Position numbers and translations under genes: made by a program. From Oscillatoriales cyanobacterium (GTDB lineage Bacteria > Cyanobacteriota > Cyanobacteriia > Cyanobacteriales > Laspinemataceae): 64,000 nt of DNA. The notes under the pieces were generated by a model. It had not been told where the DNA came from, searched no databases, and saw nothing but the letters and a program-made list of their open reading frames with translations. How positions within the stretch are numbered: the stretch's first letter is position 1; each line of letters begins with the position of its first letter. The stretch lies in assembly GCA_011390955.1 (NCBI GenBank), contig JAABRM010000014.1:62001-126000 (forward strand), in the 5' to 3' direction. This document shows positions 9,823-18,409 of the stretch, one piece after another.

Positions 9823-10560
9823 TCACTGGCTCAAGGCACGCAAAAACCGCTGAAGATTGGTCAATAAACCGGGTTTTTTCCGTTGGGGTGTAGCTACTGG
9901 GGTCGCTTCTGTTTGATCCACCGATGGGGAAGTGGCTGTTTGCAATATCCCTTCCAACACTTCTCCCACTGGTTTTTGGGTGGTTTCGGAAATCAGTTCA
10001 TAGCCTTCTTCTTTTTCCAGCCAAACTTGCCAGGGGTTCGGATAACACCGAAATAGCGCCGCCCCTTCTAGGGGACGGATATAATAGCAAGATTCAAAAG
10101 TGCTGATGAAGCGCTCCCGCAGTTGTCGGGCTGCGTAGCCAATGCCAATGGTGGTAATACTTTCTAGTTTGGGGATGAATAGCACCACGGGGCGATCGCC
10201 TGCTTCCTCACACATCTTTTCCAAATCATTCACTTCCACCGCCGAAGGTTCAATAAAGAAAAATAGGCGATCGTCTGGTTGAATTTTGCCTTTGGGTTCC
10301 GTCATCCCCCGCACGGTATAAGGGGTTTCACCCCAATCCCGTCGAGCCAAAGCCGCCGCCCCCGGATCGGGAAAATACACTTTCAGGTGCGGGCTGTACT
10401 CTTCAAAGATGGGAATAAATTGGTGAGCCGGATCCTGAACTTTCAACTCTGGAATCAGGATTTCTACTTGCAGACGGTGCAAGCCATCTTTGAGGGCGGC
10501 AGTGGTCGCCGTCTTTGCTTGATCTAATGCCTCTTCAATACTGTTAGGGATTGTCACCAT
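9823..10560 (-). CDS. DUF1995 family protein
   Basis: A 245-residue soluble protein beginning PNSIEEALDQAKTATTAAL, the usual opening of the DUF1995 family found in cyanobacteria and chloroplasts. A conserved block LFFFIEPSAVEVNDLEKMCEEA follows, split here as LFFFIEPSAV and EVNDLEKM. Some plant members act in thylakoid assembly or as low-PSII-accumulation factors, but the biochemical function is not established. The C-terminus (PQRKKPGLLTNLQRFLRAL) is basic and amphipathic and might touch membranes. It is transcribed alone, on the same strand as the upstream restriction-modification pair. Confidence 0.8.
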   Translation of the reverse strand: MVTIPNSIEEALDQAKTATTAALKDGLHRLQVEILIPELKVQDPAHQFIPIFEEYSPHLKVYFPDPGAAALARRDWGETPYTVRGMTEPKGKIQPDDRLFFFIEPSAVEVNDLEKMCEEAGDRPVVLFIPKLESITTIGIGYAARQLRERFISTFESCYYIRPLEGAALFRCYPNPWQVWLEKEEGYELISETTQKPVGEVLEGILQTATSPSVDQTEATPVATPQRKKPGLLTNLQRFLRALSQ

Positions 10561-10624
10561 AATTTTACTTTATTTATTTTTAACTTTTAACTTGGCTTGG
10601 TTGGGTTTTGTGGGTTTTGAGACT

Positions 10625-11182
10625 TCAAGGACTAATTCTATATTGATTTCTTCTCTGCTTCAACCAAGCCTGCAAATCTACCCCAGTAGCTTGTTGAATA
10701 TATTCATAAGTTTTTGCCCCGGTTTTAACCGTCCACCCTCCCTGAGTACAAGCAGCGATCGCGCTCGGTAAATTATCCTCCCGAAGAATCAGCATGATCG
10801 GTTCATATCCTTTCTCTTGCAGCCTTGCGGCATAGTTCTTGAATTTCTTTAACGTACCTGAATCACCAGAACCAATTCTATATTTGGTATCAATGGCATG
10901 ATTGCCAATTACTAAATCACATATCTCATCTTTTCCTTCTCGGATCCCCTCAGCAAAATTCGCACACTTTTGCCTGCACAATTCTTGAACCAAACGTTGC
11001 CAGCACATTCCCAACTCTCTGCCCCAATATTGTTTATTTTCCGCCTTCATCCCTTGAGTCAACCCGAAGACTAGCATCAAATCATCTTCCTCGGCAGATT
11101 CCTCCCCAAAGAGTTTGGCCGAAAATGACTGTTGGTATTCTTGTAAAATCGCCTCTAAAGATTTTGATTTAGGATCATTCAT
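10625..11182 (-). CDS. Probable type II restriction endonuclease
   Basis: A 185-residue protein whose start overlaps the stop of the preceding DNA methyltransferase by 4 bases, the classic layout of a type II restriction-modification pair. A PD-(D/E)XK-like core is visible: DLVIGNHAIDTKYRIGSGDS, where the first Asp, the second Asp and the following Thr-Lys could be catalytic. No other domain is seen. The family and recognition site cannot be assigned from sequence reading; similarity to the ApaLI family is only a suspicion. It would cleave foreign DNA lacking the partner's methyl mark. Confidence 0.7.
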   Translation of the reverse strand: MNDPKSKSLEAILQEYQQSFSAKLFGEESAEEDDLMLVFGLTQGMKAENKQYWGRELGMCWQRLVQELCRQKCANFAEGIREGKDEICDLVIGNHAIDTKYRIGSGDSGTLKKFKNYAARLQEKGYEPIMLILREDNLPSAIAACTQGGWTVKTGAKTYEYIQQATGVDLQAWLKQRRNQYRISP

Positions 11183-12510
11183 CGATTAGGCTTCTCCAAA
11201 ACTACGATAGTGTCATGTTTGATACTCCCAGCCCATTCTAGATTTCTCGGTAAATTTAATTTCCGATTTTTCAAAATTAAATGAAATTTAAATTTTTCCT
11301 TAAATCCTACTTGATTCGCTAGATCGGTTAACAGAGAAGCTACGGGGATTTCTACGCCACAAATTTTACTGACATCTCCCATTGCAAAACAGTAGTAACC
11401 TCCGGGACGTAACCGCAAAAAACTACTTTGAAAATGCTGGATCATATCCATAAAATACTGATAAACAACTCTAGCCCTGAGTTGATTTTGACCTTTACTT
11501 GCTTGGTATTTTTTGCCCGTGTAAATATCCTCGATAAACCGATCTAAATTAGGATGTCCTGTTTCACCCAGTTCTTGACATTGTTTTTTAGGAATTCGTT
11601 CTGTGCCAATTTCTCTAGCATACAAATCTAATCTTTCTGTATTATTTTTCACCAATCCTAGCCAGTGTAATTCAAATTTTGCCGCCCAGACATAATCGAT
11701 CGCATTAATATAAGGAGGAGAAGTCACGATCGCAGACGCACGAAAATCGCCGGTTAAATTTCTAGCATCATGCAAAGGTAATTCTTTGGCGGTTCCTTTT
11801 GATTCTTTGAAAATTGGTTGCCATTCTGCTACCGCATCAATGGCTTTATCTAAGTAAAACTGAAAATATCTAAAAACATCTCCTCGCGATCGCTGGGGAA
11901 TTTCTGCAATGTGAGTCCGACGGGCAGCCAGGAGCATTCCATCATTCATATTGGAAGTTTTTCTCACCGTGGAGGCGAAAGCTAACCAAAATAACGGTTG
12001 ATTTTTTACATTAGATTTTGAAATCAAAGATTTGAGAATTTCTAAACCGGCTTGGACTGACGGTTGAAACCAAAAATCTTTATTGCTAAAATTAACCGTA
12101 TTCGGGGCAAATTTCTCCGCGATCGCTTCTCTCATCATCCTTGCCGCTTCTTCCCGCACTTCTGCCACCGCAAAATCACTTGTTTTAACCTGACAAATTA
12201 GCCGACTTAAAGGTTGATAATCCAACCAATAAACTGAGCAATCGTGTTTCAATGATTCAATAATTGTTGTCCCAGATCCGGCAAATGGATCGAGAATAGT
12301 CATTGAATTTTGAGCATATTTTTGTAAGAACCAACGAGGTATTTCGGGAATCGATTTGGCAGGTTGAAAACCTAAAAAGTAAATTTTTAATGGTTGATTT
12401 CTCGTCAACGAAATAAACGTATCATTTTCTAAGTCTATGGGGATATCCCCTTGAAAATGTTGGTAGGAAATAAACTGTGGTTCTACCTGAGTTACTCTGG
12501 TCTGGATCAT
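11179..12510 (-). CDS. DNA methyltransferase of a type II restriction-modification system
   Basis: A 443-residue SAM-dependent DNA methyltransferase. Motif I is ILDPFAGSGTT near residue 93; motif IV is VTSPPYINAIDY near 264, the SPPY form most often seen in N4-cytosine enzymes, though N6-adenine is possible. The order I then IV differs from the beta-class arrangement common for N4-cytosine enzymes. A long variable region between 120 and 250 could be target recognition. The endonuclease-like gene follows with a 4-base overlap, implying translational coupling so that methylation precedes cleavage. The target sequence is unknown. Confidence 0.88.
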   Translation of the reverse strand: MIQTRVTQVEPQFISYQHFQGDIPIDLENDTFISLTRNQPLKIYFLGFQPAKSIPEIPRWFLQKYAQNSMTILDPFAGSGTTIIESLKHDCSVYWLDYQPLSRLICQVKTSDFAVAEVREEAARMMREAIAEKFAPNTVNFSNKDFWFQPSVQAGLEILKSLISKSNVKNQPLFWLAFASTVRKTSNMNDGMLLAARRTHIAEIPQRSRGDVFRYFQFYLDKAIDAVAEWQPIFKESKGTAKELPLHDARNLTGDFRASAIVTSPPYINAIDYVWAAKFELHWLGLVKNNTERLDLYAREIGTERIPKKQCQELGETGHPNLDRFIEDIYTGKKYQASKGQNQLRARVVYQYFMDMIQHFQSSFLRLRPGGYYCFAMGDVSKICGVEIPVASLLTDLANQVGFKEKFKFHLILKNRKLNLPRNLEWAGSIKHDTIVVLEKPNR

Positions 12511-12604
12511 AAGTTTTAAATAAGTTTAAAATTTAGGCAAAGTAAGTAATTTTATTGGTCAAAAGGTTGTCGTTCAAAAGGTCGTCAGGCCATTTGAATC
12601 ACCA

Positions 12605-12694
12605 ATAATTATAACCATAACCATAACCAACAACAACCAACAACCAACAACCAACAACCAACAACAACCAACAACCAACAACCAACCAACAACC
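12605..12694. repeat. CAACCAACAA short tandem repeat tract
   Basis: A 90-base tract of irregular CAACCAACAACCAACAA repeats lies directly against the stop codon of the cysteine desulfurase gene. Similar tracts on either strand recur at 20638-20713, 21039-21085 and 38645-39097, always between genes. Confidence 0.9.
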
Positions 12695-12695
12695 A

Positions 12696-13910
12696 TTAAC
12701 GAGCGATGCCGTGCAGCGGATCCCTTACGGTAATCGCGCATTCTGGCCTTAACCGTTGTAAAACTTGCTTAAATACCATTGCGGTCCAGTCAATATCCTC
12801 CACGGTGGTATGACGGCCTAAAGTCATGCGAATGGCGGCAGTGGCGGCTTGCGGCGAATATCCCATCGCCAACAAGACGGGACTGGGATTTAGTTGACCG
12901 CTGCTGCAAGCGGATCCCGAACTAATGGCAATGCCCGCTAAATTCATTTGCCGAACTAAGGTTCTACCACTGACTCTACCACTGACCGCACTTGTGTCCG
13001 CTGGATCGATATTTTCTTGGAGGCAAAAGCTGACATGGTGGGGTAAACGGTGCAACCGATCGCCTGTGGGGGTTAAACCGGGAATATCCGCCAATTGGTC
13101 AAACAGGCGATCGCGCAAACTGCGTAACCGGGGGGTTTCCGTAGCCATTTCTGTCCCTGCCAATTCTGCCGCCACCCCAAAACCAGCGATCGCCGCCACT
13201 GCCTGAGTTCCCGATCGCCAGCCTCCTTCCTGACCGCCCCCACAAAGCCAGGGGACTAACTCCACCCCAGGGCGAACATAAAGCGCCCCAGCCCCTTGGG
13301 GACCATAAAATTTATGACTGGACAAAGACAGTAAATCTACGGGCAACTGTTCTAAGTCCAAAGGCAAGCGACCCGCCACTTGTACCGCATCCGTATGAAA
13401 TAAAACCCCGCGCGATCGGGCAATTTCCGCCAAAGCTTGAATCGGTTGTAGGGTTCCTACCTCACTTTGGCCATAAATAATCGACACCAATACCGTATTT
13501 TCTTGGATCGCTGCGGTTAAATCTGCGGGATTAACTCGTCCCTGAGCATTCACCGGCAACCGAGTCACTTGCCAACCGGACTTTTCCAACCATTCCACCG
13601 GCTTACTCACTGCGGAATGTTCCACCTGAGAAATAATTAGATGTTGCGGTTGGGCATAACGTCGGGCCACCCCCATAATCGCCAAATTATCCGACTCCGT
13701 GCCCCCTGAAGTAAACACGATCGCCTCTGGCACCACATTCAACAATGACGCCACCTGCATTCGGGCGACTTCCACCAAAGTGCTGGAACGTCCACCCCAC
13801 TCGTGAATACTGGAGGGATTGCCCCATTGGTCGAGTAACGCAGTTTGCATTGCCGCGATCGCTTCCGCACGGGGGGGAGTTGTGGCACTGTAATCTAAAT
13901 AAATCTGCAT
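12696..13910 (-). CDS. Cysteine desulfurase (NifS/IscS family)
   Basis: A 404-residue PLP-dependent class V aminotransferase that would take sulfur from cysteine for Fe-S clusters or thio-cofactors. Visible motifs: YLDYSATTPP start, FTSGGTESDNLAIMG, HTDAVQ for PLP contact, SSHKFYGPQG with the Schiff-base Lys near residue 200, and SSGSACSSG with the persulfide Cys near 336. The Cys loop is of the group I (NifS/IscS) type, not SufS. No Fe-S scaffold gene adjoins it, so the pathway it serves is unclear. Confidence 0.93.
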   Translation of the reverse strand: MQIYLDYSATTPPRAEAIAAMQTALLDQWGNPSSIHEWGGRSSTLVEVARMQVASLLNVVPEAIVFTSGGTESDNLAIMGVARRYAQPQHLIISQVEHSAVSKPVEWLEKSGWQVTRLPVNAQGRVNPADLTAAIQENTVLVSIIYGQSEVGTLQPIQALAEIARSRGVLFHTDAVQVAGRLPLDLEQLPVDLLSLSSHKFYGPQGAGALYVRPGVELVPWLCGGGQEGGWRSGTQAVAAIAGFGVAAELAGTEMATETPRLRSLRDRLFDQLADIPGLTPTGDRLHRLPHHVSFCLQENIDPADTSAVSGRVSGRTLVRQMNLAGIAISSGSACSSGQLNPSPVLLAMGYSPQAATAAIRMTLGRHTTVEDIDWTAMVFKQVLQRLRPECAITVRDPLHGIAR

Positions 13911-13920
13911 CTTTTTCCTG

Positions 13921-14007
13921 GTTATCCGTTATCGGTTATTCGTTATTCGTTATTTGTTATTTAGCTGCAAATAACAAATAACAAACAACCAATAACAAAC
14001 AACCATT
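13921..14007. repeat. GTTATTCGTTATT / AATAACAAACAA repeat tract
   Basis: An inverted pair of short tandem runs, GTTATT-rich then AACAA-rich, lies between the desulfurase start and the next small gene. The two halves are roughly complementary and could fold into a long imperfect hairpin. Confidence 0.7.
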
Positions 14008-14011
14008 ATGT

Positions 14012-14227
14012 TTAAATCGTCCAGATTGGACCTGGACTAATGAACCTTAAAAGTCTATACAGACTTTCCTGCCTGACTCTATGGAATCTATCGCAATTCC
14101 TATCAATAGAGTTCAAGCGTAAGCTCCTCTCACTAAAAATCTCGACAACTTGAGAGAAAAACCTCTGAGAAATCATCGGGACTGAAAGAGTTTGAGCGAG
14201 ATCGATCATGGTTAATTGCTTGTTCAT
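14012..14227 (-). CDS. Small hypothetical protein
   Basis: A frame of 71 codons from ATG at 14227, 19 bases after the stop of the upstream zinc-motif gene, starting MNKQLTMIDLAQTLSVPMIS. The N-terminal half looks helical and helix-turn-helix-like, and the C-terminal half is basic. It may be the second gene of a two-gene unit with 14247-14648. No family is recognised, and coding status rests only on position and open frame. Confidence 0.4.
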   Translation of the reverse strand: MNKQLTMIDLAQTLSVPMISQRFFSQVVEIFSERSLRLNSIDRNCDRFHRVRQESLYRLLRFISPGPIWTI

Positions 14228-14246
14228 AATTCTGACTAAATTGTTT

Positions 14247-14648
14247 CTATCCACCGGGTTTGCACACATTGTAATCCTCGTGGGATAACACTGCTTGAGG
14301 AATCGCGATCGATCCATTATCGTGGCAAATCATCCGATAGTTGCGGGTCACGGGAATACTAATAATTTGACGATTATGGCGCAAACGCTTACCGCCAAAA
14401 TCTCGATAATTTCGTTGATCGTTAAGACCCGCGATAATATTTCGAGCTTTCAAAACCACGTATTCCGGTAACGCTCTTAAATCAATGGGATCCTCTTCAA
14501 AGCTAGTTTCCCATTCGAGTTTTTGTTGTCTTTTTTCTGCTAGGGATCGAATGGCTTCCTCTTGTGCCGCTTTTAACTGAGCACAACGATGGCATATTTG
14601 ACCATATCCCTTATGACCGCACGTAAATGTTTTTTTTCTTCTCGGCAT
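14247..14648 (-). CDS. Small zinc-binding-motif protein (DUF7682-like)
   Basis: About 133 residues. The N-terminus has CGHKGYGQICHRC, a Cys/His cluster suited to one zinc ion. A coiled helix follows and then a compact domain (LPEYVVLKARNIIAGL, later SIPVTRNYRMIC) that resembles small RelE/ParE-like folds in layout. The start ATG giving MPRRKKTF is preferred to one four codons upstream. The gene resembles a cyanobacterial zinc-ribbon family with unknown role. The RNase-like C-terminus is an inference from pattern only. Confidence 0.65.
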   Translation of the reverse strand: MPRRKKTFTCGHKGYGQICHRCAQLKAAQEEAIRSLAEKRQQKLEWETSFEEDPIDLRALPEYVVLKARNIIAGLNDQRNYRDFGGKRLRHNRQIISIPVTRNYRMICHDNGSIAIPQAVLSHEDYNVCKPGG

Positions 14649-15089
14649 AACTTTCACCAATCAACTCAACAAGTCATTCTGATTGAGAATTAACACTTCT
14701 TAACAGGGAATCAGTCAAGCAGGGTTTTTTGATTAAGTTTGTTGTAGATTCATTGCGTTATGTAAAGTAAGGATTAGGAATCAACCAAAATCCTCAACCG
14801 GACAATATTGCCGCATTGTTGAATCTAGACCGCCCTAAACAGGGCTAAATAACCTAACTTAATTCTCAATAAGATTCCAGAGGTAATGAGTAATTACTCT
14901 TAATCTACCCCTGTATATTTGGCGTAATGCCTAACCCAATCCTGTTTGACGATCGCTACAGCGACACTTTACAGCTTGAAAGAATCAGGACTCTTTCTGC
15001 CGTAGCCGCAAGTCAGCAAGATACAAATATTATCGTACTCTAATTTTTGCACAAAGCAAGATTTTTTCCGTGGTTTTTGTGTTAATCTC

Positions 15090-15290
15090 AGACAGTCCGT
15101 GGTGCTTGATTTTCTCAGGCGGCTTTCTTCCGGCTTTCTTCGTCAGAGGGCAAACCATCCACCAGCCAAGAAAACTTAGCCTACGGTGCCGATCCCGAAA
15201 AAGTGCTGACCTGCCGAGGAGTTTGATTTAAGACCCGTGGCTGTGCCGGTAATTTTGCCCGGGAACCCATGATTCCAATGGTTAACTTTT
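15090..15290 (+). ncRNA. Candidate structured RNA or leader upstream of the PLD gene
   Basis: The 650-base gap before the PLD-like gene has no good frame, but it contains nested complementary segments: 15148-15154 pairs with 15254-15260 (GGGCAAA/TTTGCCC), and 15163-15168 pairs with 15238-15243 (CAGCCA/TGGCTG). G+C is higher than in neighbouring spacers. This could be an independent small RNA or a 5' leader. I cannot match it to a known family. The rest of 14661-15089 shows nothing recognisable. Confidence 0.25.
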
Positions 15291-15311
15291 TACTGAGTTC
15301 TCATCTGTCCC

Positions 15312-16967
15312 TTGTCTGTAATATTACGGATTTATCGACGTATTTTCTGGACTGCCTTTCTGACAGTCACCGTCACAGGTTGTCAACGGTGTCAGGCACC
15401 AATTAGTCAGCCAAAGCTTTTATCCCCACTGCCCCAAGACCCTTTTGTCCAGGTCTATTTTAATCAGCATCAAGGGGCTGAATATCAGGAACCCTTCAGA
15501 CCCCAGCAGCGTTTTGGGGATGATTTGGAACAAGCGATCGTGGAGGCGATCGCCGCTGCCAATTCCACCGTCGAGGTAGCAGTGCAGGAGTTACGCTTGC
15601 CGAAAATTGCTGCTGCTTTGGTGGAACGTCATCAAGCGGGGGTGCAGGTGCGGGTGATTTTGGAAAATAACTATAGTCGCCCTTTTAGTGATTTTACCCC
15701 TGGGGAGGTGCAAGCCCTGGATGAGCGATCGCGCCATCGTTATGAAGAATTTCGCCAGTTAGTAGATCGGAATGGGGACGGAAAACTTAGCCCCGATGAA
15801 ATTGCCCAAGGAGATGCCCTGGTTATTTTGCGGCAAGGAGGAGTTGCGGCGATCGATGATACCGCTGATGGCAGCAAGGGCAGTGGCTTAATGCATCATA
15901 AATTTGTGGTCGTAGATGGATCGACGGTAATTGTCACTTCCGCAAATTTCACCACCAGTGATATTCACGGGGATTTTCGCTCTCCGAATAGTCGCGGTAA
16001 TCCGAATAATTTATTGAAAATCGCTAGTCCTGAATTAGCCGCCAGTTTTCAGGAAGAGTTTAACCTAATGTGGGGGGATGGCCCTGGAGGTAAAACCGAT
16101 AGTCGGTTTGGGGTAAAAAAACCGCCGCGACAGATCGATCCTTTGCCGGTGGGCAATAATCGGATTACGTTGCAATTTTCCCCTACTGGGGCAAAAGTTC
16201 CTTGGGCCGAAAGTACCAATGGTTTGATTGGCCAAACTTTGGTTAGCGCAACCAATTCCGTCGATTTAGCCCTGTTTGTTTTTGCCGAACAAAGGCTGGT
16301 GGATCTGCTGGAAACGCGCTATAGACAAGGGGTGATGGTGCGATCGCTCATCGATGCGAGTTTTGCCTATCGTTACTACAGCGAAGGTCTGGATATGTTA
16401 GGGGTAGCCTTGCCGGATCCACAGTGTCGCTATCCGATCGATAACCAGCCCTGGCAAAATCCCATTACCACTGTAGGCGTTCCCCAACTGCCACCGGGAG
16501 ATTTATTGCATCACAAATTTGCCGTTATCGACGGTGAAACGATTATTACTGGTTCTCATAATTGGTCGGCGAATGCCAACTATAATAATGATGAAACTGT
16601 CTTAGTTATTACTAATCCCACGGTGGCGGCGCATTTTGTCCGAGAATTCGATCGCCTCTACCAAGGGGCAACCCTGGGAATTTCACCGAGTCTTCAGCGC
16701 CGAATTGACCAAGCAGCAAAAGATTGTCCCGCCCCGACTTCACGGAATCAAGCGGAAGATACCGGGTTATCAAGCAGTGCAAAAGTGAATGTAAATACGG
16801 CTACCCAGGAAGAATTAGAGACTTTACCAGGGGTTGGCCCAGTGTTAGCCCAACGAATTATTGCTGCGAGAAATAGTCAACGGTTTAGTTCTTTGGCGGA
16901 TTTGGATCGCGTACCGGGAGTTGGGCCAAAGATGTTGGAAAATTTGCGCGATCGGGTCACATTTTAA
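15312..16967 (+). CDS. Phospholipase D-like lipoprotein with EF-hand and ComEA-type helix-hairpin-helix
   Basis: A 551-residue probable lipoprotein starting at TTG. A hydrophobic N-terminal helix ends in a lipobox-like VTGC. Two PLD catalytic HKD motifs are complete: HHKFVVVDG with downstream SAN near residue 195, and HHKFAVIDG with GSHNWS near 400. An EF-hand loop, DRNGDGKLSPDE, sits near 152 between strands of the first half. The last 60 residues form a double helix-hairpin-helix, VNVNTATQEELETLPGVGP, as in ComEA. PLD enzymes of this type act as nucleases or phosphodiesterases, and the DNA-binding tail favours a DNA substrate outside the cytoplasm. The role is inferred. Confidence 0.88.
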   Translation: MSVILRIYRRIFWTAFLTVTVTGCQRCQAPISQPKLLSPLPQDPFVQVYFNQHQGAEYQEPFRPQQRFGDDLEQAIVEAIAAANSTVEVAVQELRLPKIAAALVERHQAGVQVRVILENNYSRPFSDFTPGEVQALDERSRHRYEEFRQLVDRNGDGKLSPDEIAQGDALVILRQGGVAAIDDTADGSKGSGLMHHKFVVVDGSTVIVTSANFTTSDIHGDFRSPNSRGNPNNLLKIASPELAASFQEEFNLMWGDGPGGKTDSRFGVKKPPRQIDPLPVGNNRITLQFSPTGAKVPWAESTNGLIGQTLVSATNSVDLALFVFAEQRLVDLLETRYRQGVMVRSLIDASFAYRYYSEGLDMLGVALPDPQCRYPIDNQPWQNPITTVGVPQLPPGDLLHHKFAVIDGETIITGSHNWSANANYNNDETVLVITNPTVAAHFVREFDRLYQGATLGISPSLQRRIDQAAKDCPAPTSRNQAEDTGLSSSAKVNVNTATQEELETLPGVGPVLAQRIIAARNSQRFSSLADLDRVPGVGPKMLENLRDRVTF

Positions 16968-17091
16968 AGGTATAATATTAATAATTAACCAATATTTATT
17001 AATCCCAATTTAAACTTTGCTATAATTACAATAGTGATTTTGCTGCAAAAATGCGCTCCTACTGGGAAATCTTTGTCAACAATATTATTTT

Positions 17092-17412
17092 ATGGAAAAA
17101 ATCTGGATTTGGGCTTTAGTATTATGCTGTGGTGGTTTGTTCACCTTTTGCGACTCTTTAAGCGCCAATTGGGGCAAAACCGGAGATTGGAAAAGCATGG
17201 CGGTGGTTTGTCTGCTTTCGCCCACAACTTATTTAATTTTTGGCATATTAAATCAGAAAATCGACCTGGGAATTGCCGGTTCTCTGGTAAATCTTCTGAT
17301 TATGATTGGCACGGTTTTAGTGGGGATATTTTATTTTCACGAAGTTTTGACCTCTACCCAACTATTAGGGCTATTTTTAGCTTGTCTGGCCATTGTTTTA
17401 CTTAACACTTAA
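17092..17412 (+). CDS. Small multidrug/EamA-like membrane protein
   Basis: A 106-residue protein with four predicted membrane helices (residues about 5-20, 34-52, 58-79 and 87-105). The last ends LLGLFLACLAIVLLNT and resembles the C-terminal helix pair of DMT/EamA and small multidrug resistance proteins. A half-size transporter of this kind would act as a dimer. A conserved membrane-embedded Glu of EmrE is not evident near residue 14, so drug export is not claimed. No partner gene adjoins. Confidence 0.7.
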   Translation: MEKIWIWALVLCCGGLFTFCDSLSANWGKTGDWKSMAVVCLLSPTTYLIFGILNQKIDLGIAGSLVNLLIMIGTVLVGIFYFHEVLTSTQLLGLFLACLAIVLLNT

Positions 17413-17587
17413 ACCGGGCTTCGGCGATCGCTTGTAGCCGCCCCCTGTCGAACCCAGCCGCCCCTATTCCGGCAAAACCGGGAGACAGAAAAACTTATAG
17501 AAATATCAAGGATATTATATGGCTTGTATCGAGATCGGTATAAAAGCACTCTTGTCTAATCCCTAGACTAAACTAGAAATAGATTGA

Positions 17588-17858
17588 ATGCCTATTCAAC
17601 AACTCCATCACGCAGAAAGCAATTGAAACCACAGCCACTATTAACGAGAGAGGAGAACTCATCCTCGATCGCACCTTAGATGTCACCAAACCTCAGCGAG
17701 TCCGCGTTGTCGTCTTAATCATGGAAGAAGACGAGGAAGACCCGGATGAGACTCCTACCGAAATCGCCAGAGAAGGCATTCGGCAAGGGTTACAGGAAGC
17801 CTTAACCGGACAGACTATCCCCCTTGCACAAATGTGGGAGGGCATTGATGCAGAGTGA
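17588..17858 (+). pseudogene. Antitoxin gene remnant without usable start (RelE-partner type)
   Basis: A frame open from 17583 reads KAIETTATINERGELILD and later REGIRQGLQEALTG, the pattern of a cyanobacterial AbrB-like antitoxin usually paired with RelE-type toxins. It has no ATG, GTG or TTG before the conserved part: the ATG at 17588 is one base out of frame and stops after 12 codons. A one-base deletion in the first codons would explain this. The frame ends at 17858, overlapping the start of the toxin remnant, as in an intact operon. Confidence 0.7.
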
Positions 17859-18000
17859 ACCCTCACCCATTCAAATCGCCTTAACTCCGCGCTTTAAACG
17901 GGACTTGCGAGACAGCGATGATTCCGAAAATTTTCACCACAGAAACCCGGTTTCTAAGTTATCCGCAAGGACTGAGAAACCGGGTTTCTTATCTGCTTAA
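17848..18000 (+). pseudogene. RelE/ParE-type toxin, truncated by repeat sequence
   Basis: The ATG at 17848 overlaps the antitoxin stop. The first 23 residues (PIQIALTPRFKRDLRD) match the start of cyanobacterial RelE/ParE toxins, but homology ends there. The remaining codons read through AGAAACCCGGTTTCT-type repeats to a stop at 18000. Only 50 residues remain of the roughly 90-130 expected, without the catalytic C-terminal half. The pair is therefore a dead toxin-antitoxin module. Confidence 0.75.
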
Positions 18001-18126
18001 AACCGATAACTGTAATTTCCACCACAGAAACCCGGTTTCTCAGTTATCGGCAAGGACTAAGAAACCGGGTTTCTATAACAATTTTTACTAGAAAAGCGAA
18101 TATTATACTAAGAAACCCGGTTTCTG
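17938..18126. repeat. Cluster of palindromic AGAAACCCGGTTTCT repeats
   Basis: Five copies of a near-palindromic 15-mer (AGAAACCSGGTTTCT) occur here near 17941, 17975, 18020, 18060 and 18110, with short spacers. Single or paired copies recur at 37270-37304, 55681-55714 and 60765-60777. Paired copies can form strong hairpins. This cluster sits exactly at the truncation point of the toxin remnant. The remaining spacer to 18409 shows nothing else. Confidence 0.9.
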
Positions 18127-18409
18127 AACATTTGGGCGATCGCCTTAATTTAAAGATTTGTGCAAAAGATTTTAATGAAGCGATCGCCGATCAATTTATC
18201 CCCAATGCTGAGAATTGACCAATAATGGGCTATGATTAAGCAGCAGTAGTCAAAAAAAACGCTCGATTCGGTATTTTCTATAATACTATGGTAGCATATA
18301 ATTCGTAGCGTCCGGTGATTGGCTTTAAAATCATAAAATATTCCTGCGAAATTGCAGCGAATAGAATTGATGATTTCCTGACTAAACACCAACTAATAGA
18401 GGTAAACCA

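Noticed and set aside
17034-17405. 123-codon frame over the small membrane protein
   Set aside because: It overlaps 17092-17412 in another frame; only the latter has coherent membrane helices.
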